NCBI GenBank assembly: GCA_937920235.1
Contig: CALGUK010000039.1
Location: 42,242 to 106,241, forward strand
Direction of reading: 5' to 3'
From: an uncultured Clostridia bacterium
Lineage (GTDB): Bacteria > Bacillota > Clostridia > Oscillospirales > Acutalibacteraceae
DNA length: 64,000 nt
Part shown: in pieces, positions 1 through 8,460 of the stretch
How the letters are laid out: each line of letters opens with the position of its first letter
How positions within the stretch are numbered: the first letter of the stretch is position 1
Program-made: the position numbers and the translations under genes
Notes under the pieces: model-generated
The model's input: only the letters and a program-made list of their open reading frames with translations
Databases searched by the model: none
Told to the model about the DNA's origin: nothing

Positions 1-808
1 TACCTGTTGAAGTAACCACAACATCCTCGTTAACTTCGTTTTTGTAAACAGCGCTCTGGATTGTTTCGTGAGCATGTGCATCAATGAAATAGTCAATGCC
101 ATCTGTATTGGCAATGATATCAGTGGTTTTCCAACCATCATTTGACCCAAGAATACCAATGTGACCCACTGCAACAACAAAATCTGCACCATCATCAATA
201 GCATTGTCAACGCTTTCCTGAATGTTTTCATAGAGGTCTTCGTTTGTCATACCACCCGGATGAGTAGGGAAACCATAAACATAGTTGCCATTTTCGTCTT
301 TGAAAAACTCAGGAGTTGATGATGTGACTGTGTCAGGTGTTGTGATACCCACAAAAGCTACCTGATAACTGCCAAAATCTTCAACTGCATAAGGAGTAAG
401 CACAGGTGAAACATATGGAAGATAATAAAAATTAGAACTGATATAATCATATTCGGCTTTATTCTGTGCAAGGTCAAGGAAAACATCCATACCATAATCA
501 AATTCATGGTTACCGGGGACTGCATAGTCATATCCAACCTCATTCATAATATCAACCACAGCTTCGCCTTTGGTCATTGAACCGATAACCTCACCTTGAA
601 TAGCGTCACCAGCATCAACGGTGATAACTGTGTGACCGTTAGCTATAAGTTCTGCTCGATATGCTGCAAGAACCGCATAATCATCAATTGCACAATGAAC
701 ATCATTTGTATAAAGTATTACTATATCCTGCTCTGCCGCTGTTACGACCAACGGCAAAGCAGAGATTATCATTATAATTGATAGAAGTATTGATAAAAAT
801 TTTTTCAT
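1..808 (-). CDS. 5'-nucleotidase / 2',3'-cyclic phosphodiesterase family protein (3' part outside window)
   Basis: The gene starts at ATG 806-808 after the RBS CAGGAG and runs off the left edge, so 269 residues are visible. An N-terminal signal peptide of about 24 residues precedes the calcineurin-like fold of the UshA/YfkN family: YTNDVH (D36, H38), DAGD (65-68), GNHEFDYG (99-106), then VAVGHIG and DAHAHE. These are the residues that bind the two metal ions in the family. The protein is expected outside the membrane, releasing phosphate from nucleotides. The missing C-terminal half should hold the substrate-binding 5_nucleotid_C domain and any anchor. It is the last visible gene of a minus-strand run that also holds cstA and an alkylsulfatase-like gene. 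Confidence 0.9.
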   Translation of the reverse strand, partial: MKKFLSILLSIIMIISALPLVVTAAEQDIVILYTNDVHCAIDDYAVLAAYRAELIANGHTVITVDAGDAIQGEVIGSMTKGEAVVDIMNEVGYDYAVPGNHEFDYGMDVFLDLAQNKAEYDYISSNFYYLPYVSPVLTPYAVEDFGSYQVAFVGITTPDTVTSSTPEFFKDENGNYVYGFPTHPGGMTNEDLYENIQESVDNAIDDGADFVVAVGHIGILGSNDGWKTTDIIANTDGIDYFIDAHAHETIQSAVYKNEVNEDVVVTSTG

Positions 809-837
809 AATTTACTCCTGCGTTATATAAATTTTGC

Positions 838-1602
838 TTAATAATGTGCTATACCACATTCACAAGTTCGGTTTGTACCAAAGATTTTTGAGAAGAAAAG
901 CGTGATTTTCCAAAAGCAACCTGCAATTCCGTTTTTGTGACATTTGTGGTCGCAATTATTATATTTATCAATTTTTTCAGAAACAGAATCAATTTCTATA
1001 TTAAGTGTAGCAAGTTCATCTGCAATTTCAGCATTTGATTCAGGATTTGTTGACTTGATTTCTTCAAGTTCTGTCTTGATAGCACCAATTTCACCTTTGA
1101 ATTTATTATCAACATCTTTTTCTTCAAGTTCTGCTATTTTTGCTTCAATTTCAGTATAGTCAGGCTTAATAAATGTGCCATCTGCTATACCAGTTTCAAG
1201 GTCATCACACAAATTGTTAAAACCATCTTCAAGACCGTCAAGGATGTACTGTTCTTCTTCGGAATAGTTATTTCTGAGCCACATACCATCTAGGTGCTCA
1301 TCAATCATCTCATTCATTTTTTCATATATATAGTCCTTCGCTACATCATTCAAATCATTGTTATTTATAAGCTGTTGATAACGGTCATAAGCTGCGTCAT
1401 ATCCACTGTAATCAGCTTTTTTCAATCCGCAGATACATTCATCATCATCTCCGTCAAAACTATGCTTGTGTGTATCAACTTCAAGTTCAAGATACTGCTT
1501 ATTGATTGTGGTCGGCACATCGTCTTTTTCTGTTGCAAAGGACAACGGTCCTAAGCAAAAGAGCATTGCCAGAATTAATAATATACTTAAAGTTTTTTTC
1601 AT
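838..1602 (-). CDS. Secreted coiled-coil protein with Cys/His C-terminal tail
   Basis: No function is recognised. The 254-residue product has a signal peptide (about residues 1-23), a short His/Cys segment with DECICG near residue 55, and a long charged helical middle (about 65-210) likely to form a coiled coil, rich in E, D, K and I. It ends in a tail of about 40 residues starting CDHKCHKNG, continuing with a hydrophobic FWKI..FF..IF stretch and ending CECGIAHY. I have seen similar tails at the end of other secreted proteins of gut Clostridia, where no role is established. It lies between cstA and the 5'-nucleotidase gene with short gaps and is probably cotranscribed. Confidence 0.75.
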   Translation of the reverse strand: MKKTLSILLILAMLFCLGPLSFATEKDDVPTTINKQYLELEVDTHKHSFDGDDDECICGLKKADYSGYDAAYDRYQQLINNNDLNDVAKDYIYEKMNEMIDEHLDGMWLRNNYSEEEQYILDGLEDGFNNLCDDLETGIADGTFIKPDYTEIEAKIAELEEKDVDNKFKGEIGAIKTELEEIKSTNPESNAEIADELATLNIEIDSVSEKIDKYNNCDHKCHKNGIAGCFWKITLFFSKIFGTNRTCECGIAHY

Positions 1603-1617
1603 ATAATTTTCCTCCGT

Positions 1618-3309
1618 TTAAACTGTTTCTTTTTTATTAAAAAGTCTTTTAAAGCCTTCAATAACAACGCATATTCCAAGTAAGATTATTAATGTTGCGA
1701 ATACAAGTTGTAAAACATCACCAAATACATCTGCTGAAGTTGAAGTTATGAGTAACGTCGATTTTTTATAGATTGTCATGCCAAGTGCAGAGAAGGTTAC
1801 TGCAAGCATAACACCAAGTGGAATGTACATAAACCAACGAACTTTCTTTGTGCGTTTAAGGAATACTGCACAGGCAAGGAAGGCAAATACGGACAAAAGT
1901 TGATTTGAAGCACCGAAAAGTGCCCATATATTTTTGTAACCTACAAGTGTCAGGCCGTACGCTAACACGAGTGTTATAATAGTTGCAAAATATTTATTTG
2001 TAAGAACTCGTCTGACTTTACCCATATTATCATCAGTTACCGAATCGTCAAGGAAAAGTTCCTGAAATGAAAGTCTGCCAACTCTTGCAACAGAGTCAAG
2101 AGAGGTAAGTGCAAATGCAGAAATCGAAAGGGTAATGAGTGTATATACTATATCGGATGGAAGTCCCAAAGTAGTTAAGAAACCTGATACTGCACCTGCG
2201 AAAACCTGTGCCGGTGTGTTCCAGCCTTGTGCAGCAGCTTCACCAGTAGCAAATGATGCAACAGCAATAAGAGCAATTACAGCCAACATACTTTCAAGTA
2301 ACATTGAGCCGAAAGATACGGGCAACATATCTTTTTCATTTTTTATCTGTTTGGATGCTGTGCCTGATGAAACAAGTGAATGGAAACCTGAAACAGCACC
2401 ACATGCAATTGTTACAAAAAGAATTGGGAAAAGATAGTTTCCATCAACCTCAAACCCTACAAAAGCAGGTAAGTTAATCTGTGGGTTTGCTATGAAAACA
2501 CCGGTAACCGCTGCGATTATCATTGCCACAAGAAGATAACTGTTAAGATAGTCTCTTGGCTGGAGAAGAATCCAAACAGGCACAACCGAAGCAACGAAAA
2601 TGTAAATAAATACAAAGATATGCCATACATCAAGAGATAGGAATACAGGAAGCTTAAGACCGATAACAATTGATACAATCAACATTACTATTGCAATAAT
2701 TGTGTTAATTGCTGTGGGGAATTTTGTGTATTTTAAAATAAGACCAAGAATTACAGCGAAAACGATAAACATCATAGAGGTTGTAGCAACTGCACCATTG
2801 GCTGTTATGTTAGTACTTTTGATACCCTCAGTTACAGTGAATCCCATGAATGTACCTGCAACGATATCTGCAAAAGCTGCAACAACGAGAATGCAGAAAA
2901 GCCAGCAGAAAAGCAGGAACATTTTTTTGCCTGTTTTACCAATGTATTTTTCGATTATGTAGCCAATACTTCTGCCTTTGTTTCTGACAGAAGCGTACAT
3001 AGATGAAAAATCCTGTACAGCACCAAAAAATACACCGCCAATCAAAATCCAAAGCAGTACTGGCACCCAACCAAACATTGCTGCCTGAATAGGTCCGTTA
3101 ATTGGTCCTGCACCTGCGATAGATGCAAATTGATGACCGAAAACAATACTTTTGGGTGCAGGTTCATAGTCAACTCCGTCACGTTGTTCATAAGCAGGAG
3201 TTGTTCTTTTAGGGTCAACACCCCATTTTTTAGCAATCCACCTACCGTATAATATGTATGCAAGAAGCAATACAGCAAGTGAAATAATCATTATTGTTAT
3301 TCCGTTCAT
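1618..3309 (-). CDS. cstA: CstA-family carbon starvation / peptide or pyruvate transporter
   Basis: A 563-residue polytopic inner-membrane protein with about 14-16 hydrophobic segments. The N-terminal CstA block is clear: YGRWIAKKWG, then FASIAGAGPINGPIQAA and GGVFFGAVQDFSSMYASVR. Family members import peptides, amino acids or pyruvate when carbon is limiting. The length fits the shorter Gram-positive form. It starts at ATG 3307-3309 behind a good RBS (AGGAGG) and lies 11 bases after the stop of the alkylsulfatase-like gene, so the two are probably one operon. The substrate cannot be told from sequence; the neighbours (a sulfatase-like lipoprotein and a nucleotidase) hint at scavenging. Confidence 0.92.
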   Translation of the reverse strand: MNGITIMIISLAVLLLAYILYGRWIAKKWGVDPKRTTPAYEQRDGVDYEPAPKSIVFGHQFASIAGAGPINGPIQAAMFGWVPVLLWILIGGVFFGAVQDFSSMYASVRNKGRSIGYIIEKYIGKTGKKMFLLFCWLFCILVVAAFADIVAGTFMGFTVTEGIKSTNITANGAVATTSMMFIVFAVILGLILKYTKFPTAINTIIAIVMLIVSIVIGLKLPVFLSLDVWHIFVFIYIFVASVVPVWILLQPRDYLNSYLLVAMIIAAVTGVFIANPQINLPAFVGFEVDGNYLFPILFVTIACGAVSGFHSLVSSGTASKQIKNEKDMLPVSFGSMLLESMLAVIALIAVASFATGEAAAQGWNTPAQVFAGAVSGFLTTLGLPSDIVYTLITLSISAFALTSLDSVARVGRLSFQELFLDDSVTDDNMGKVRRVLTNKYFATIITLVLAYGLTLVGYKNIWALFGASNQLLSVFAFLACAVFLKRTKKVRWFMYIPLGVMLAVTFSALGMTIYKKSTLLITSTSADVFGDVLQLVFATLIILLGICVVIEGFKRLFNKKETV

Positions 3310-3320
3310 TTTGCTACCTC

Positions 3321-5360
3321 CTAGGGTTCAATTATGTTGAATTTTGCATTATCCGTTACGCTGAATTGATTAAGGTTATCGACTATAAGATTAAGTTTTG
3401 TAGTATCGCCTTCGAGTTTCATTGAGGCACTGATTTTCTTCATATCTCTGCCTAGAATCAATGCAAGTGCATTTTTAGGACAGGTTATTGTAAGGTCAGC
3501 AGAATCGGATAAGCAGTTATGATACTGAAGTAATGCCCCGTTTACAAAGTGTAACATATACTTTTCACCAGTATTCGTCAACTCTATATTTATAACAAAA
3601 TCTTCATTTGCAAGAGCTTCTTTATCGAGAAGAATTCCAATATAGTCGAATATCATTTCAGGAGTCATATTTTTTAACATACTACCATCGGATTTTGCAT
3701 TCTTTCCTTTTTCTGATGCATTACCATTTCTAAGTTCAAGAGCCGCCGAAAGATATGCATTTCTCCATGTGCCTGACTCGGATTGATAACCAAGCTGTTC
3801 CAGTGCGTCTGCACAAAGAAGTCTGGCTGCCATATTTGATGGGTCAGCATAAACTAAAACATTGGTTACCTCTGCTACCCATTGATATTCACCCTTGTTA
3901 TAATCTTCTTTGGCTTTACGCAACACTTCGTTTGTATCACCAAGATATTCAACCCATTTTTTTGCACTTTCTGTGGGTTCAAGAGGATTGAGATTTACAG
4001 GGTTAGCATCATACCAGCCAATATACTTTTGATAAACTGCCTTTGAGTTGTGAGCAACAGTTCCGTAATATTGGCGTGTAAACCAATTCTTTTCAAGCTC
4101 TTTTGGGAGTTTTATCATATTTGAAATTTCATTAGAAGTGTAACCCTGATTAATATATGTAAGTGTCTGGTCATTAATGAATTTATAAACAGCAGCAGTG
4201 TCCGTGAGATAATCATTTACAATTTCATTACCCCAATGTGGCCAATTGTGTGATTGGAAAGTAAGCTCAACTTCCTTGCCGTATAGATTTATTGCCTCTG
4301 TAATATACTTTGCCCACGCATTTCCATCGCGAATTTGTGCACCTCTTAAAGTGTAGAGGTTATGAAGCGTTGCAGTACAGTTTTCAGCAACCCAAAGAGC
4401 ATTCATCTGTGGGAACCAGATATTCATTTCAGCAGGAGCTTCCGTTCCGGGAGTCATTTGAAATTCCATAGTTATACCATCAATGGTGTATGTTTCACCG
4501 GTTTCTTTTATTTCGTAAGTAGGAGCAATAAAAGAAACTGTACCTGTTGACTGTCCCATTCCAATTCCCATAGCTACTTTGCCTTTTTCTGATTGCTCAA
4601 GAAAAACACCATACTGATAAGATGCTCTTCTGCCCATACCTTTACCTGCGTAGATGTTTTCACTTACCGCATGTTCAGTAAAATGCTGTGGAACAATTAT
4701 TGGGACAAGTCCGCTTTCTAATTGCTTTTCAAGAGATAATGAGCTGTCAGCAATGATATTATCAGTAATAACACCTTTTATTCCACCATAGTGGTCAACA
4801 TGAGGATGTGAAATAATAACGGCTTTAACAGGCAACTTGCCAAGGTTCTTTTCAACAAGTTGCATTGCTGCTTGAGTACATTCAACACTCATAAGAGGGT
4901 CAAATATAATCCATCCCGTATTGCCTTTGATAAGTGTGAGATTTGCCATGTCATAGCCTCTCACCTGATAGATATTTTCGCAAACCTCAAACAATCCATA
5001 TGCGTGATTATTCTTTGTATTTTCCCAAAGGCTTGGATTCACCGTATCGGGACATTCTTTATAATTATCAACAAAACTATATGCCTTCTGACTCCAGATA
5101 ACATTGCCATCTGCATCCTTGATTTCAAGTGATTCAGGTGCATCTATAAGACCTTTTGTTGCAAACTTATATTCGGTTTTATTTTCAAAATCAAGTGTTG
5201 AGTAAAGCGCAGAATTAACTTGAACTGTGTATTCTGTCGCATCTTTTGTTTCTGCTGTCAATCCGAGTTTAGATACCATATCAATATTGTTATCTGAGCC
5301 ACAAGCAGCAAGCGAAAATAATAATATGAACGACAGTAAAACTGATATTTTTTTCTTCAT
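3321..5360 (-). CDS. Alkyl/aryl-sulfatase-like MBL-fold lipoprotein (SdsA1/YjcS/BDS1 family)
   Basis: 679 residues. A lipobox (SLAAC, Cys near residue 20) marks a lipoprotein anchored outside the membrane. The metallo-beta-lactamase domain carries ISHPHVDHYGG, then a second block with GTEAPAEMN, WVAENCTATLHN and LRGAQIRD, all typical of the alkylsulfatase family. An alpha-helical dimerisation region follows and the end (about 550-679) resembles the SCP2-like sterol-carrier domain of these enzymes. Characterised relatives cleave sulfate esters of medium to long alkyl chains; the natural substrate here is unknown. The combination with CstA, and the regulator gene upstream, suggests uptake or use of a released organic product. 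Confidence 0.85.
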   Translation of the reverse strand: MKKKISVLLSFILLFSLAACGSDNNIDMVSKLGLTAETKDATEYTVQVNSALYSTLDFENKTEYKFATKGLIDAPESLEIKDADGNVIWSQKAYSFVDNYKECPDTVNPSLWENTKNNHAYGLFEVCENIYQVRGYDMANLTLIKGNTGWIIFDPLMSVECTQAAMQLVEKNLGKLPVKAVIISHPHVDHYGGIKGVITDNIIADSSLSLEKQLESGLVPIIVPQHFTEHAVSENIYAGKGMGRRASYQYGVFLEQSEKGKVAMGIGMGQSTGTVSFIAPTYEIKETGETYTIDGITMEFQMTPGTEAPAEMNIWFPQMNALWVAENCTATLHNLYTLRGAQIRDGNAWAKYITEAINLYGKEVELTFQSHNWPHWGNEIVNDYLTDTAAVYKFINDQTLTYINQGYTSNEISNMIKLPKELEKNWFTRQYYGTVAHNSKAVYQKYIGWYDANPVNLNPLEPTESAKKWVEYLGDTNEVLRKAKEDYNKGEYQWVAEVTNVLVYADPSNMAARLLCADALEQLGYQSESGTWRNAYLSAALELRNGNASEKGKNAKSDGSMLKNMTPEMIFDYIGILLDKEALANEDFVINIELTNTGEKYMLHFVNGALLQYHNCLSDSADLTITCPKNALALILGRDMKKISASMKLEGDTTKLNLIVDNLNQFSVTDNAKFNIIEP

Positions 5361-5402
5361 TATTTTTCCTCCAATTTGGTTTATTGCTTAAATTTAATAA
5401 TT

Positions 5403-5891
5403 TTATATGATATAGTAATCAAACATAAAGTTTGCACTTTCACCGGCAATTCTCAATGAAACATAACCGGATACATCTTCTATCACATATGTTTGCATTA
5501 ATTCGTTCAACTTGAATTCGTGAACTATTTCATCGTCAACAAGTAATACAATTTTAAAGTTACCTTCTGTGACCTGTGCGTGGTTGATATTGAATTCCAT
5601 ACGGTTAGCAACTATATTTTCACCATAGATTTCTTCAACACCTGTAAACTTTTCAGAAGAATAAGATGTAGAATTTGTAACAATGCCGTTTGATGTTTTC
5701 AACCCCATAGCACCTACATCACGATTTATTATGTTTGAATCTGTGATTGTTTGCAAATTGTAGTTGTCAGCACCGTTTGTGTCCTCAATATGTTCAAGAC
5801 CATCCTGCATAAACCATATGATAGCAACTACTACCATAATGATAGCACCTATGCCTATAAGTATCTTTTTTGTCTTTTCATTTAATTTCAT
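5403..5891 (-). CDS. Membrane-anchored hypothetical protein
   Basis: Not recognised. The 162-residue product has a single membrane segment near the start (about residues 9-27, IGIGAIIMVVVAIIWFM) preceded by Lys-rich residues, so the rest should lie outside. The outer part of about 130 residues has no Cys and alternates hydrophobic and polar residues in a beta-like pattern (GNFKIVLLVDDEIVHEFKL, YVIEDVSGYVSLRIAG), which looks like a small beta-sandwich. It ends 13 bases after the next upstream gene on the same strand and precedes the alkylsulfatase-like gene by 42 bases, so it is probably part of the same operon. Confidence 0.7.
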   Translation of the reverse strand: MKLNEKTKKILIGIGAIIMVVVAIIWFMQDGLEHIEDTNGADNYNLQTITDSNIINRDVGAMGLKTSNGIVTNSTSYSSEKFTGVEEIYGENIVANRMEFNINHAQVTEGNFKIVLLVDDEIVHEFKLNELMQTYVIEDVSGYVSLRIAGESANFMFDYYII

Positions 5892-5903
5892 TTTTTATTT
5901 TCC

Positions 5904-6254
5904 TCACTTTTTATTCTGGCGACAAGTACAAATACCTATCAAATCATCACCGTGCAAATAATGCTCGCATTCTGCACACTCATTGAATCTACTCGATTTG
6001 CCTTTATAGTGCTTACAAGCATCTTGCATTTTGGTTACAAATGCCTGACCACTTTCTGTATATTCCGGTATTTTAATAAAGTCAGGATAAATAGGCATAG
6101 GTTCAACTGCTGGATTTTCCCTTTCACATTCCTCATAATAACCGTAATACAATTTGAATGTATGTCCTAGGATATTCAAAACTTTATAAAGGTCTCCTTC
6201 TTTTACTTGTTGCTTTGTTTCTTTAAAAGAAGAATTATCAAACATCTCATTCAC
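5904..6254 (-). CDS. Small cytoplasmic protein with possible C-terminal zinc-binding knuckle
   Basis: Not recognised. 116 residues, no signal peptide or membrane segment. The C-terminus contains CAECEHYLHG followed by GICTC, a spacing that could bind zinc. The middle (about 40-80) is rich in P, E and Y. The start ATG at 6252-6254 has the RBS AAAGGTG. It is the first gene after the regulator's terminator, so transcription of the sulfatase-cstA run may begin just upstream of it, in the interval 6310-6404. Confidence 0.65.
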   Translation of the reverse strand: MNEMFDNSSFKETKQQVKEGDLYKVLNILGHTFKLYYGYYEECERENPAVEPMPIYPDFIKIPEYTESGQAFVTKMQDACKHYKGKSSRFNECAECEHYLHGDDLIGICTCRQNKK

Positions 6255-6265
6255 CTTTCTTTCTC

Positions 6266-6309
6266 AATAAAAAAACTGCTATACCGTTTTATTGACAACA
6301 GTATAGCAG
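6266..6309 (-). terminator. Terminator of the LuxR-type regulator gene
   Basis: On the minus strand CTGCTATAC pairs with GTATAGCAG across a 16-base loop and is followed directly by seven T residues. It separates the regulator gene from the downstream operon, which therefore probably has its own promoter. Confidence 0.75.
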
Positions 6310-6404
6310 AGATTATTTTATTTCTTTACTACCTAAAAAGGCTTTTTTTGGTCATATTTTTGAAAGTAATATATATCTTTTATGGCATATTTTGGATATG
6401 ATTT

Positions 6405-7652
6405 TCATAAGAATGCAGCAAATTCATCACGGCCAACACCAGTTTTTTCTGACACGATACGAATCGCTTGTTTAACACCTGAAAGGGACATATGAAGTTT
6501 TTCGGCAATTTCGCTGTTTTGCAGACCAAAAGAAGCAAGTTTTGCAACTTCTCTTTCTCTTTGTGAAAGTGTTGTGATAATTGTTTTTCCACGAACACTT
6601 CCACTAAGTTTTGACCACCCCGTATTATATATTTTATAAAGTGATTTGACTTTACTCCATACATCAGGGTCAAGCCGAGTTAAACGACTTTCTAAAAGAG
6701 GATATAAAGCACGACAATATTCCGCAAGTAGTCCGTAAAGCCTGTCGTTAAGAGATAATGCTATGGCACGGTCTATATGATAAATTGCCTGCTCATCATT
6801 TCCAATGGTATTATATACGGTAGCACAAGTCATTCGTAGATAAATTTCTGCAATAAGAGATTTATCTGCCATCGCTTGAGAAATCATAGGCTCAATGGTA
6901 GATGGTATTATAGTCAGCAGAGCAAGTCCGTAAATACCCGGCAATTCAATTTGTTTTGTGGCTAAAGCATATCCTACGGCATATAAATACTTCGCATAAA
7001 ATACCTTTGCAGCAGGGAGAGCATCATCAGGCAAAACCTCAAAACGACCAAATTTAAACCATTCTGGAAATGTTTCAATATTATAGAGCATACTGTCAAC
7101 TGCTGTAATTGAAAATGCCATAATATCACGGTCTTTATCTGTTTTTCCTGGTGCATCCGCAATATGCATCTTAGCTTTTCTCCACATATTAAGGTCACCG
7201 TGCCAGATGGCACAAAGTGCTAAAAGCATACCTGCAGAAAGAACGGCATAGAAACCAGAGTGCTTGTTTAATAAGTAATTTGCACTTTCATAAACCTTAT
7301 TAATTTCACCACGAGAATACGCAATTTCTGCAGCAAAAAGAACTTGAGCTTCGTGATTATCAGAAAGTTGTAATATACTTTCCTCAGCGGTGCCTGGGGT
7401 GTTGTATAAATCACTCATATAAAGAAATGGAGTTTTTCTCGGTAGTGGAAGATTTACACTTAATAAATCAAACGCTTCTTTTCTGCCCGCTTTTGTTCTT
7501 CCGTCTGTTGGTTTTGCGGTATTCTGTGGTATCATCCAATCTCTGCCAAAGCGAAATGCACCCTCAATTTTACCTTGAGAACAGAGAGCCTGAACTCTTC
7601 TTGCAGATAGTCCCCATTTTTTCGCAACATCCTCAATTTTCAAATAATCCAT
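6405..7652 (-). CDS. Transcriptional regulator with N-terminal MerR/excisionase-like HTH and C-terminal LuxR HTH
   Basis: 415 residues. The N-terminus (about 1-45: DYLKIEDVAKKWGLSARRVQ, then GKIEGAFRFGRDWMIP) is the winged-helix fold of excisionase/MerR-like proteins. The middle is all helical and TPR-like. The C-terminus holds a LuxR-type HTH (LSQREREVAKLASFGLQNSE, then LHMSLSGVKQAIRIV). Two DNA-binding domains in one chain is an uncommon layout, although I believe similar proteins occur in gut Clostridia. The gene stands first in the minus-strand run and is the obvious candidate controller of the sulfatase-cstA genes. A perfect inverted repeat upstream may be its own operator. Confidence 0.8.
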   Translation of the reverse strand: MDYLKIEDVAKKWGLSARRVQALCSQGKIEGAFRFGRDWMIPQNTAKPTDGRTKAGRKEAFDLLSVNLPLPRKTPFLYMSDLYNTPGTAEESILQLSDNHEAQVLFAAEIAYSRGEINKVYESANYLLNKHSGFYAVLSAGMLLALCAIWHGDLNMWRKAKMHIADAPGKTDKDRDIMAFSITAVDSMLYNIETFPEWFKFGRFEVLPDDALPAAKVFYAKYLYAVGYALATKQIELPGIYGLALLTIIPSTIEPMISQAMADKSLIAEIYLRMTCATVYNTIGNDEQAIYHIDRAIALSLNDRLYGLLAEYCRALYPLLESRLTRLDPDVWSKVKSLYKIYNTGWSKLSGSVRGKTIITTLSQREREVAKLASFGLQNSEIAEKLHMSLSGVKQAIRIVSEKTGVGRDEFAAFL

Positions 7653-7685
7653 TTAATATACCCCACACATGAGAATATTCGTCTT

Positions 7686-7707
7686 AACGAACGATATATT
7701 GTTCGTT
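7686..7707. promoter_or_regulatory. Inverted repeat upstream of the LuxR-type regulator
   Basis: AACGAAC and GTTCGTT form a perfect 7-bp inverted repeat around an 8-base AT-rich spacer, 34 bases upstream of the regulator start. An A/T-rich region suitable for a -10 element follows on the right. This is the shape of a dimeric regulator site, perhaps for autoregulation. The role is inferred. Confidence 0.5.
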
Positions 7708-7808
7708 ATACCGTTATATATTATATAGGTTCTAAAACAAATTTTCAAGAAGTTATCAGTAATTTAACGATAGGTTAGAGAGATTTTCTTGCTAATCAAC
7801 TAAATAAG

Positions 7809-7943
7809 CAATAAAAAAGCGTTGCAGAAGGGAGTGGAGATTTCCCAAATGCAACGCTTAATTCTTGTAAATGGCTTAAATGCTATCTAAAACAACGATA
7901 CCACTATTAACACAAATTGTATCAATAGTGGTATCTGATTTGG
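7809..7943. repeat. Direct repeat copy 1 (tRNA-fMet downstream region duplicate)
   Basis: This 135-base segment matches 9713-9846 with about nine differences (roughly 93 percent identity). It contains two stem-loops: AAGCGTTGCA pairing with TGCAACGCTT, and GATACCACTATT pairing with AATAGTGGTATC. In copy 2 these are the tandem terminators just downstream of the initiator tRNA gene, and the identity ends exactly in the tRNA's CCA. Copy 1 has no tRNA beside it. The pair therefore frames the GH18 gene segment. Confidence 0.9.
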
Positions 7944-8057
7944 CATTGACTACGCTATTTGATATAATTCGTCATTTTGGGAGTAGCGTTGTAAGTATTA
8001 TTACATACAGCTTAGTGAGGTTGAGATAAAACTTTAAAAAATGTTTATATACGAAAA

Positions 8058-8088
8058 AAAGCAACAGAATAATAGCTGTTGTTTTTTT
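8058..8088. terminator. Bidirectional terminator-like hairpin
   Basis: CAACAG pairs with CTGTTG with an A run before and a T run after, so it could stop transcription on either strand. It has no obvious gene to serve, which fits a region that has lost genes. Confidence 0.45.
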
Positions 8089-8163
8089 GTTGCGTGAGTG
8101 GTATAATTATTTTAAAAAATAAGAATTTATAGGTGCAAAATATTTATATTTATTTCTTTGACA

Positions 8164-8295
8164 ATGACAATTCCTCTCTTTATATTATTTTTCGTATTCC
8201 CTGTCATTGGTTTTGCTGCTGAAAAATCATGAAAATCAGGTATAGTTGAAAGTGTTGATGAATTTTCAAAAGAATACGGAATGATAAATGATTAA
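8164..8295 (+). pseudogene. Short broken open frame, hydrophobic start
   Basis: From ATG 8164 the frame reads a hydrophobic stretch (MTIPLFILFFVFPVIGFAAE) then meets TGA at 8230-8232, continues as KSGIVESVDEFSKEYGMIND and stops at TAA 8293. There is no clear RBS, though a promoter-like TATAAT lies at 8102-8107. It could be the decayed remnant of a small membrane or exported protein gene. The case is weak. Confidence 0.25.
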
Positions 8296-8305
8296 GCAGG
8301 ACATC

Positions 8306-8334
8306 TTGTCTTTTCTGTTCTTTGATGATATAAT
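8306..8334 (+). promoter_or_regulatory. Probable SigA promoter of the GH18 gene
   Basis: TTGTCT (8306-8311), 17 bases, TATAAT (8329-8334), about 125 bases upstream of the start codon. No other promoter of this quality lies nearer. Confidence 0.5.
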
Positions 8335-8460
8335 TTTATAAAATGATTTAGGAAAGTGAAATGACTCTCAGCAAAAAGTGGTAATCAACGGATAATGGCA
8401 TTGAGCTTAGTGATAAACTTATTATAAATTGGAAAAACAAATAAAAAAGGAGATAAAATT

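Larger units (their letters stand above)
7653..8460. other. Long intergenic region with no intact gene
   Basis: About 800 bases between the divergent regulator gene and the GH18 gene. In order it holds the regulator's upstream inverted repeat, copy 1 of a 135-bp direct repeat, a bidirectional terminator near 8060-8088, a promoter-like pair (TTGTTT 8079-8084, TATAAT 8102-8107), a short broken open frame and the GH18 promoter. I see no tRNA, riboswitch or intact coding sequence here. Confidence 0.6.
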
